In this document: positions 1 through 5,250 of the stretch, one piece after another
Layout: each line of letters begins with the position of its first letter
Position numbering within the stretch: position 1 is the first letter of the stretch
Assembly (NCBI GenBank): GCA_012799755.1
Contig: JAAZKQ010000232.1
Span: forward strand, 1 to 9,610
Reading direction: 5' to 3'
Source of the DNA: Lentisphaerota bacterium
Lineage (GTDB): Bacteria; Verrucomicrobiota; Lentisphaeria; Oligosphaerales; Oligosphaeraceae
Length of the DNA: 9,610 bases
Program-made: the position numbers and the translations under genes
Notes under the pieces: generated by a model
Database searches by the model: none
What the model was told of the DNA's origin: nothing
Seen by the model: the letters and a program-made list of their open reading frames with translations, nothing else

Positions 1-329
1 CAATCCACCAGTCGCGCCAGTTTGCTCACGCCATACACCTGCCCCTTTGGGATGTAGCCGATATGACAGCGGCCGAAAAACGGCAGCATGTGGTGTTCAC
101 AGAGACTGTAGACTTCGATGTCCCGCACAATCACCATGTGATTGCAGTCTTCGTGAAAGATCGCGTCGCCCATCACCTCTTCGGGCCGTTGCTGGTAGCC
201 GCGCAGCAAAAATTCAAAGCTCTTGGCAACCCTCTCGGGCGTCTTCGCCAAGCCTTCACGATCAGGGTTCTCGCCGATATTGAGCAGCAGTTGCCGTATC
301 AGCGCTTCCGTGCTCTTGTCTTCAGCCAT
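1..329 (-). CDS. folE: GTP cyclohydrolase I, 5' part only (runs off the left edge)
   Basis: Catalyses GTP to 7,8-dihydroneopterin triphosphate plus formate, the first step of folate and pterin synthesis, in the cytoplasm. The 109 visible residues begin MAEDKSTEALIRQ and include NPDREGLAKTPERVAKSF (about 21-38), the usual N-terminal signature, then SLCEHHMLPFFG (about 75-86). C77 and H80 match the zinc ligands C110 and H113 of E. coli FolE. IPKGQVYGVSKLARLVD follows, and the window then ends; the C-terminal half, with the third zinc ligand, lies outside. The ATG at 329 has AGGAGG at 341-346 with 11 nt spacing. It sits 41 nt downstream of the class II aldolase gene on the same strand and is probably the distal gene of that operon. 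Identification is firm; whether the missing half is intact cannot be seen. Confidence 0.95.
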   Translation of the reverse strand, partial: MAEDKSTEALIRQLLLNIGENPDREGLAKTPERVAKSFEFLLRGYQQRPEEVMGDAIFHEDCNHMVIVRDIEVYSLCEHHMLPFFGRCHIGYIPKGQVYGVSKLARLVD

Positions 330-370
330 ATCTTGTCCAGCCTCCTTGTTATTCCTCGCCTGCCGGAGAC

Positions 371-1015
371 TCACGACTGTGCGCGACCGACAAAATGATC
401 CAGTTCCCTCAGCTTCGCCGCATCCAAAGGACTCACGCCGCCTAGCTGCCGCACAATCAGTGTATGCCGCGCGGCGACTTCCAGCAACTCCAGACGGTCA
501 AATGCCGCCAGCAGGGTATCGCCAACAGCCAGCACGCCATGGTTTTCCAACAGCAGACAGACAGCGGCGCCAATGCCTGTCGCCACCCGCGTGGCCAGTT
601 CCTCCGTGCCCATCAGCGCATAAGGAATAAATACCGGTCGGCCAAGCAATGCGTAGGCTTCCGCCGTCAGTGTCGTATCCAGCTCCACGCCGCGGATGGC
701 GCAGAAGGCGCCGGCCGTCACCGGATGGGCATGCACAATCGCCTGCACATCCGGCCGCTGCCGATAGATCGCCAGATGCATACCCGTCTCAATGCTCAGC
801 CCGAGCTCGGGTGTGAGATTGGCGCCCCCGGCCAGTTCAACCACGCCCACGCCGGTTGCCGCCAACTCGCCCTTGTCCAATTTCGACGCCGAGATCGCCA
901 CGCAGCCATCGCCGACCCGACAGGATATGTTCCCGCCGGAAGTCGTCGTCAAGCCCTGCCGATAGAGCCGCCGCATAAAATACGCGACCTGTCCCCGTTC
1001 CTCAGCATACATCAT
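371..1015 (-). CDS. class II aldolase/adducin-family protein (fuculose-phosphate aldolase-like)
   Basis: About 214 residues, close to the 215 of E. coli L-fuculose-1-phosphate aldolase (FucA). The motifs, numbered from the ATG at 1015, are TSGGN at 25-29 (phosphate-binding turn), E76 in LSIETGMH (catalytic acid), HAHP at 95-98 giving zinc ligands H95 and H97, and LENHG with the third zinc ligand H159. This is a complete metal-dependent class II aldolase active site. Family members cleave or epimerise sugar phosphates (fuculose-1-P, ribulose-5-P) or dehydrate methylthioribulose-1-P, and the substrate cannot be read here. A GTG at 1021 is also in frame, but GGAAAG at 1025-1030 lies 9 nt from the ATG at 1015 and only 3 nt from the GTG, so the ATG is preferred. 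It lies between pyrB and folE with gaps of 40 and 41 nt. An aldolase beside folE is suggestive, but nothing seen proves a pterin role. Confidence 0.85.
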   Translation of the reverse strand: MMYAEERGQVAYFMRRLYRQGLTTTSGGNISCRVGDGCVAISASKLDKGELAATGVGVVELAGGANLTPELGLSIETGMHLAIYRQRPDVQAIVHAHPVTAGAFCAIRGVELDTTLTAEAYALLGRPVFIPYALMGTEELATRVATGIGAAVCLLLENHGVLAVGDTLLAAFDRLELLEVAARHTLIVRQLGGVSPLDAAKLRELDHFVGRAQS

Positions 1016-1055
1016 CGTCACTGTCTTTCCAAAACCAGGCCGGCAGCCGGCACAA

Positions 1056-2145
1056 TCACTTCAGGTTCATCATGTAATAGTGGGTGATTTCCTGCTCGCG
1101 TCCAAAGATATTGGCAATCAGCGCGCTGCGAATCCACATGCCATTGCGCATCTGCCGCCAGTAGACCGCCCGGGGGTCGTTATCGCAAGCCGGGTCCAGC
1201 TCCTGCCGCCGCGGCAACGGGTGCATGATCACACCCGTACGCTTGAGTTTCTGCAAGTCCTCGGCCGTAAACGAATAGTCCGCCCAGTTGTACTTGGGCT
1301 TCTCACCGTGTGGGTCGTCCCACTCGGTCTGCACTCGCGTCATGTAGATCGCATCCGCGTCCGGAATGGTCGCCTTGAAGTTGGTGGTAACATCGTAATT
1401 CACGCCAAAGGTCCAGCTGGTCAAGAATATCCTGCCCGATTTGCAAGGCTTCCGGCGCCGCGAAGGTCTGGCGGATATTCGGATAGTAGGTCAAAAGCCG
1501 CGACAAGGACCGCACCGTCCGCCCGCGCATAAGATCGCCGCAGAAAACGATGTGCTTGTTTTCAAGACCACCACTCTTCTCGAAACTACGTTGTAGGGTG
1601 TAGATGTCCAACAGGGCCTGCGTGGGATGCTGATCCTTGCCTGAGCCGGCATTGATGATCGGCAGAGGCCGCTCGGTGTTGGACAGTATCCACGCCATCT
1701 CTTCAACAAAGTCCTGCCAGGGCGTCCGCATGATAATCATGTCGAAGTAGGAACCGAAGGTCCGCACCGAGTCCGTCGGCGTCTCGCCCTTCATTTCGCT
1801 GGAGATGGAGGTGTCGCGCACTTCCCCCATGCGCATGCCAAGAATCTGGCAGGCGGCATAGAAGGACAGGAAGGTACGGCTGCTCGGCTGGCTGAAATAC
1901 AACATCGTGCGCTTGTGGCAAAGCAAATCCGAAAGGAATTTCATGCCGTCACGGCTCTTGGCGATGCGCCGGATACGCGTGGCCAGGTCACAGAGCAGAT
2001 CGAGGCTGTCGCGTTCGAACTGCTGGGCGATCAGCACATGATAGGGACGACCGGTGGACTGCACCAAGTAAGGCGCGCGTTCGTCCGGCGTGAGGGAGCT
2101 GAACTGTTCCCAACTGATCTCATCAAGCCGCTTGCGTTTTAACAT
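1056..2145 (-). CDS. pyrB: aspartate carbamoyltransferase, split by a +1 frameshift
   Basis: Condenses carbamoyl phosphate with aspartate to N-carbamoyl aspartate, the committed pyrimidine step. The first frame (from the ATG at 2145, with GGAGAG 6 nt upstream) holds SQPSSRTFLSF at 85-95, the equivalent of STRT in E. coli PyrB, then SSEMKGET with K119, matching the K84 loop, then IMRTP with R140, HPTQALLD with H173, and GDLMRGRTVRSL. The second frame begins near 1406 and ends at 1056. It holds MTRVQTEW, whose RxQ matches aspartate-binding R229 and Q231, then MHPLPR and the C-terminal helix. Joined at about residue 246 the product is about 362 residues, longer than E. coli PyrB (311) mainly through an N-terminal extension of about 35 residues and a longer loop before HPLPR. 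Read without the shift, the first frame ends at 1303 with unrelated sequence. The RxQ motif favours aspartate over ornithine. No regulatory chain gene (pyrI) is in the window. Whether the break is a sequencing error, a mutation or recoding is open. Confidence 0.82.
1404..1413 (-). other. frameshift junction within pyrB (CTT TGG C)
   Basis: On the minus strand the first reading frame runs GAC CTT TGG CGT, while homology continues in the frame read TTT GGC GTG AAT, one base further on. Removing one base from the CC, TTT or GG runs restores a continuous protein, for example ...DQLDLGVNYDVTT. A single-base insertion by mutation or consensus error explains it most simply. CTT-TGG-C also resembles the slippery CUU-UGA-C of release factor 2 and CUU-AGG-C of Ty1. 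No strong Shine-Dalgarno-like stimulator precedes it and the next codon is not a stop, so true recoding has limited support. Confidence 0.8.
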
Positions 2146-2219
2146 CGCTTTCTCTCCAAATTTTGTTCGAGGCTTACCATGGTCGCCTCAGACCACCATC
2201 CGCAAAAACCAAACCATAC

Positions 2220-3221
2220 TCACGCGAGCGAAGACAAAATCATCGCTTTGATGGTGTGCATGCGATTTTCCGCTTCGTCAAAGACTTTGGAAAACGACGC
2301 CTCGAAAACATCGTCGCTCACTTCCATCGCACCCGTCGCCTTGCTCATCTCCGTGTTGCCGTCGTGGAAGGCCGGCAAACAATGCAGAAACATCACCCGC
2401 CCGGAATCAAGATTGCCCGTGGCGCGCACGAGGTCCATGTTCACTTGGAAGGGGCGCAACAGTCGCAAACGCTCCTGGAAAACCGCTTCTTCGCCCATGG
2501 ACGCCCAGACGTCGGTGTACAGGATGTTCGCGCCGCGGACGCCGGCAAGCGGGTCGTGGCTGACGCTCACCGTCGAACCATGCCGCGCCGCTGCCGCCTC
2601 GGCCATCGCCAGCACCTTCGGGTCCGGCGACAACTCCCGCGGACAGACGTCCACCACGTCTATGCCGGCCTTGGCGCAGCCGATCATCAAAGAGTTGCAG
2701 ACATTATTCCGGCCGTCACCGACGAAGGCCAGCTTCAGGCCCTTGAAACTCCCGAAATGCTCCTTGATGGTCTGCAAATCCGCCAGAACCTGGGTGGGAT
2801 GCCAGTCGTCCGTCAGGCCATTCCACACCGGCACGCCGGCATACTCCGCCAGTTCTTCGACGATGCTGTGGGCAAAGCCCCGGAAGAGAATGCCGTCAAA
2901 AAGCCGGCCCAGCACCCTGGCAGTGTCCTTCACCGACTCTTTCTTGCCGAAATGGATATCGCTCTGCCCCAGGTACTCGGTGTAACCGCCTTCATCCCGC
3001 ACGGCGACCACGGTCGCGCAGCGCGTCCGGGTCGAAGACTTCTGAAAGATCAGGCAGATATTGCGCCCTTTGAGCAGGGGATTCTTCAGGTGCTCGCCGA
3101 CTTTCTTCCGTGCTTTCAGGGCGATGGCGAAATCCACCAGGCCGAGCATCTGTTCGTCACTGATATCGGCCAGCCGCAACAGCGACTTGCCCTGTAACCC
3201 CAACGAAGGTACTACATTCAT
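2220..3221 (-). CDS. argF: ornithine carbamoyltransferase
   Basis: Transfers the carbamoyl group to ornithine, giving citrulline, in arginine synthesis in the cytoplasm. At 333 residues it matches the E. coli enzyme closely. The motifs are FQKSSTRTRC at 59-68 (carbamoyl-phosphate loop), LFRG at 112-115, HPTQVLADL from H141, DGRNN at 169-173, DVWASMG at 237-243 (the ornithine-binding DxxxSMG motif), HCLPAFHD with C281 and AENRMHTIKA near the C terminus. The DxxxSMG and HCLP motifs separate it from aspartate carbamoyltransferases. The open frame extends upstream to 3332 into argB, but the ATG at 3221 has AGGAG at 3231-3235 with 9 nt spacing and gives the family length. It lies 34 nt after argB and 74 nt before pyrB, so two carbamoyl-phosphate users are adjacent. 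It looks intact, and the STRTR and HPTQ features argue against acetyl- or succinylornithine transcarbamylase, though those were not tested formally. Confidence 0.96.
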   Translation of the reverse strand: MNVVPSLGLQGKSLLRLADISDEQMLGLVDFAIALKARKKVGEHLKNPLLKGRNICLIFQKSSTRTRCATVVAVRDEGGYTEYLGQSDIHFGKKESVKDTARVLGRLFDGILFRGFAHSIVEELAEYAGVPVWNGLTDDWHPTQVLADLQTIKEHFGSFKGLKLAFVGDGRNNVCNSLMIGCAKAGIDVVDVCPRELSPDPKVLAMAEAAAARHGSTVSVSHDPLAGVRGANILYTDVWASMGEEAVFQERLRLLRPFQVNMDLVRATGNLDSGRVMFLHCLPAFHDGNTEMSKATGAMEVSDDVFEASFSKVFDEAENRMHTIKAMILSSLA

Positions 3222-3255
3222 GCTTTCCCGCTCCTGTCGCAATCTTTCTCTTGTC

Positions 3256-4128
3256 CTACGGTATGATCTGTGTGCCAATGCCCCGGTCGGTAAATAGTTC
3301 CAGCAACAACGAATGTCGTACCCGACCATCAATCATATGAACCTTGCCCACTCCTGCTCGCAGCGCCTCCGCCGCGCTTTGCAGCTTCGGCAGCATCCCG
3401 CCGGAAATGACCTTGTCCTGCGCCAGCTGCTCAATCTCGCCCATGCAAATGGTCGAAATCAGGCTAGCCTCGTCAACCGGGTCACGCAGCACCCCCGGCA
3501 CATCGCTCAGAAAAACCAGCTTGCGCACCTTGAGCATCGCCGCAACGACACAAGCAGCCATATCGGCATTGATATTATAGGCTTGGCCATTCATGTCGCA
3601 GGCGAGCGGTGTTATCACCGGCACCTCGCCGCGGGACATGATCCAGTTCAGCTGTGGCGTGTCCACATTCACCACCCGACCGACAAAGCCCAGGTCAATC
3701 TCCGCGCCGGTTTCTTTGTCCACCGTCCCTGTCCGCTCACAACGCAGGACATTCTTGCCGGACACCGCTGCCGCCGTCACGCCACATTCCCGGAGCATAC
3801 GCACCAAGTCGGCATTGACCACCTGGTGCAGCACTTGATCCACGACCTTGATGGTCTTCTCGCAGGTATAGCGCAGGCCATTAATGAACTGCGTCGGCAC
3901 GCCTTGCGCTTTCAACTCGGCGCTGATTGCCTTGCCGCCGCCGTGAACTATCACCGGTCGCATGCCCGCAGAGGCCATGAAGGCAACATCGCGCAATACC
4001 CCGCGGGTGACCTCGGGGTCCTCCATGGCGCTGCCGCCGAACTTTACCAACACGACACTACCGTGAAAGTCCTGAATGTATGGCAGGGCCTCCAACAACA
4101 CATCGGCTTTCGCTATCAGCTCTTTCAT
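3256..4128 (-). CDS. argB: acetylglutamate kinase
   Basis: Phosphorylates N-acetyl-L-glutamate, the second step of arginine synthesis, in the cytoplasm. It has 290 residues. The motifs are VKFGGSAM at 28-35 (phosphate-binding K29), VHGGGKAI at 61-68 with NGLRYT near 83-88 (substrate side), NINAD at 185-189, LSDVPGVL at 207-214 and SGGMLPKL from residue 242 (catalytic K248). The N terminus carries an extra segment, about residues 1-24, with LLEALPYIQDFHG before the first strand. This helix is typical of hexameric, arginine-inhibited kinases such as those of Pseudomonas aeruginosa and Thermotoga, and is absent from the arginine-insensitive E. coli enzyme. Feedback inhibition by arginine is therefore likely, as inference. 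The ATG at 4128 has only weak AAGG sequences upstream. It is the first gene of the minus-strand operon, with argF next; argC, argJ and argD are not in the window. Confidence 0.96.
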   Translation of the reverse strand: MKELIAKADVLLEALPYIQDFHGSVVLVKFGGSAMEDPEVTRGVLRDVAFMASAGMRPVIVHGGGKAISAELKAQGVPTQFINGLRYTCEKTIKVVDQVLHQVVNADLVRMLRECGVTAAAVSGKNVLRCERTGTVDKETGAEIDLGFVGRVVNVDTPQLNWIMSRGEVPVITPLACDMNGQAYNINADMAACVVAAMLKVRKLVFLSDVPGVLRDPVDEASLISTICMGEIEQLAQDKVISGGMLPKLQSAAEALRAGVGKVHMIDGRVRHSLLLELFTDRGIGTQIIP

Positions 4129-4240
4129 CCTTGCCGTAACCTTCTGTTTAGCAAACCACGAAGCCTTCTCAAAAAAGCTTTAATTTAAATCCTCAACGGA
4201 ATTCTTCACGCCGACGACCGCGTGTTTTCCGACGATAAGT
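4129..4240. promoter_or_regulatory. leader of the arg operon (AT-rich)
   Basis: This is the only non-repetitive DNA upstream of argB before the repeat modules begin, so the operon promoter probably lies here or inside the adjoining repeat. It has an AT-rich island at about 4165-4192 containing AAGCTTTAATTTAAAT. I could not find a convincing paired -35/-10, and no match to the E. coli ARG-box consensus is apparent. Regulation is therefore not assigned. Confidence 0.35.
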
Positions 4241-4343
4241 GGTAAGCGGTCACCCATTGATAACTCTGTTCTTGCGGTCATTCTGATCGCCTTGCCGCCA
4301 AAACATCTTTTCCCTGGCATTTGAGCGCTGAAAGCGCGAACTA

Positions 4344-4390
4344 TGACAGCCCAGGGCAAAGCGACGCCGAAGGCAGAGCGTCGCCCTGGG
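4344..4390. repeat. inverted repeat CCCAGGGC ... GCCCTGGG (first copy, in E1)
   Basis: CCCAGGGC near 4351-4358 can pair with GCCCTGGG at about 4383-4390, and GCGACGC with GCGTCGC just inside, separated by a small AAA bulge and a purine-rich loop. The same CCCAGGGC/GCCCTGGG pair recurs at 4564-4598 in the same module. That repetition suggests a conserved structural unit and not chance. Confidence 0.55.
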
Positions 4391-4419
4391 TGGAGTGCCG
4401 TTTATATTCGTGTTCCTCG

Positions 4420-4464
4420 GCCTCTTTGGCGCCAGTCGGCGAAGCTGACTGGCGCCAAAGAGGC
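4420..4464. repeat. perfect 18-bp inverted repeat with short loop (in E1)
   Basis: The arm GCCTCTTTGGCGCCAGTC (4420-4437) is exactly complementary to 4447-4464. The nine central bases GGCGAAGCT can add a G-T, a G-C and a C-G pair, closing a GAA triloop, so the full stem is about 21 bp. No T-run follows on either strand at the stem base, so it is not a standard intrinsic terminator. It is the strongest hairpin in the window. Confidence 0.85.
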
Positions 4465-4529
4465 AATGGAACCTATGCAAGGTCTTCCCCTTTTTACGCT
4501 TTGCATCCCAAACGGTGTTTTTTTAGGTC

Positions 4530-4598
4530 GCCCTTACAGGGCTCTTTCCGGGTATGGGCCTTACCCAGGGCGGCGCGCCCTGCGGCGCTTGCCCTGGG
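4530..4598. repeat. cluster of three short hairpins (in E1)
   Basis: Three inverted repeats follow in series: GCCCT-TAC-AGGGC at 4530-4542, GGGTA with TACCC at 4550-4566 (7-nt loop), and CCCAGGGC at 4564-4571 with GCCCTGGG at 4591-4598. The second and third overlap by three bases, so they may be alternative folds. The TTTAGG..CGCCCTTACAGGG section has a diverged counterpart near 7688-7710. Confidence 0.55.
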
Positions 4599-4733
4599 CT
4601 ATCTTAGGGCGCGCCTTCGGCGCTGAAAACCAAAGGCAGCAGGAACTGGCTGTTATCAAAGAGTGACCGGCTACCTACACGTGTAAGCGATCACCCATTG
4701 GTAACAGCGATATTGCGAGCATGCTTGCACGCC

Positions 4734-4980
4734 GTTTGCGGGGTCATGTGCCGCTGCGGGCTGCAAGCCCACAGCACGGTTGGCGCCTGCGTGTGCCTGG
4801 GTTTTTCGTTTGCGGGGTCATGTGCCGCTGCGGGCTGCAAGCCCACAGCACGGTTGGCGCCTGCGTGTGCTTGGGTTTTTCGTTTGCGGGGTCATGTGCC
4901 GCTGCGGGCTGCAAGCCCACAGCACGGTCGGCGCCTGCGTGTGCCTGGGTTTTTCGTTTGCGGGGTCATGTGCCGCTGCG
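4734..4980. repeat. 74-bp tandem repeat, three full copies plus 25 bp
   Basis: Units begin GTTTGCGGGGTCATGTGCC at 4734, 4808, 4882 and 4956, an exact period of 74. The fourth copy stops at 4980, after GCCGCTGCG. The units differ by only a few transitions (for example GCCTGGG versus GCTTGGG, and CGGTTGG versus CGGTCGG), so the array is recent or homogenised. Each unit holds a hairpin GGGCT-GCA-AGCCC extended by GCTG/CAGC and ends in GGGTTTTTC, a G-rich stem followed by a T-run about 25 nt downstream. With no non-repeat spacers it is not a CRISPR array. Confidence 0.9.
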
Positions 4981-5021
4981 AGGTCAAGGTACCTGTGGCG
5001 CTGTCCGTAAGTTGCGGAACG

Positions 5022-5092
5022 ATGGACAGTATGGACACGATGGACGACGACACCTGCTCGCCCTCCGCCCATACTGTCCATAGTGTCCATAG
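5022..5092. repeat. 9-bp ATGGACANN array facing its inverted copy
   Basis: Three 9-bp units (ATGGACAGT, ATGGACACG, ATGGACGAC) run from 5022 to 5048. The complement of the same units (ATGGACACT, ATGGACAGT, ATGGGC) lies at 5067-5090. The two halves can pair as an approximately 24-bp stem with about four mismatches around an 18-nt loop. The arrangement is regular enough to be deliberate, for example a structured RNA or a paired protein-binding array, but the function is unknown. Confidence 0.75.
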
Positions 5093-5134
5093 CAGCTTGC
5101 GGGAACAACAGTTATCAACGGCTGACCGGTTGCG

Positions 5135-5250
5135 CAGGGACTTGCAGGCACAGCCCCACTGCTGCGAATACGCTGAATATCAATATGCGAGGGCGCGACT
5201 GATGTATAGTAATCTTGGAAAATCCGCACTAAGCAGAAAAAGGAGATATC
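5135..5250 (+). promoter_or_regulatory. leader of the glycoside hydrolase gene
   Basis: This is the unique sequence between module E2 and the ATG at 5251. TATAGT at 5205-5210 could serve as a -10 box, about 40 nt upstream of the start codon, but there is no good -35 at 17-18 bp spacing. A strong ribosome binding site, AAAAAGGAGAT, ends at 5246, 4 nt from the ATG. No operator-like palindrome stands out. Confidence 0.3.

Larger units (their letters stand above)
4241..4675. repeat. repeat module E1, bounded by 24-bp inverted ends, hairpin-rich
   Basis: The left end (4241-4264) and the reverse complement of the right end (4652-4675) share the 24-bp pattern GGTA-(A/G)-(G/C)-CGGTCAC-(C/T)-C-(A/T)-TTGATAAC, matching at about 19-20 positions. 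The interior holds several strong inverted repeats (listed separately) and the phrase TTTTTTAGGTCGCCC near 4518-4533, which recurs in altered form at about 7688. There is no transposase or credible reading frame; the open frames across it follow the hairpins. Its size (435 bp) and terminal inverted repeats fit a non-autonomous MITE-like element. A structured dispersed repeat of other origin is equally possible. No clear target duplication flanks it. Confidence 0.6.
4682..5134. repeat. repeat module E2, bounded by 24-bp inverted ends, with tandem and inverted arrays
   Basis: The left end 4682-4705 begins TGTAAGCGATCACCC and the right end 5111-5134 begins GTTATCAACGGCTGACC; each is a variant of the E1 end sequence. 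E1's right end and E2's left end are six bases apart and together form an imperfect inverted repeat across 4652-4705, centred on the palindrome TACACGTGTA (4676-4685). The interior carries a 74-bp tandem array and the 9-bp inverted array. There is no transposase. The long open frames through it (for example plus-strand 4698-5315) translate the tandem repeat in several frames and are not genes. Confidence 0.6.

Noticed and set aside
1056..1424. Separate 122-codon gene starting at TTG
   Set aside because: It is the C-terminal third of aspartate carbamoyltransferase, continuing the upstream frame after a one-base shift; it lacks the carbamoyl-phosphate half.
2163..3197. Long plus-strand open frame of 344 codons opposite argF
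   Set aside because: It is antisense to a fully supported argF and its composition is that of a GC-rich complementary frame.
4321..4666. Open frames of about 100 codons in module E1
   Set aside because: They run through inverted repeats, overlap each other in different frames, and show no protein motif or start signal.
4734..4980. CRISPR array
   Set aside because: The units are contiguous 74-bp copies without unique spacers, and no cas gene is present.
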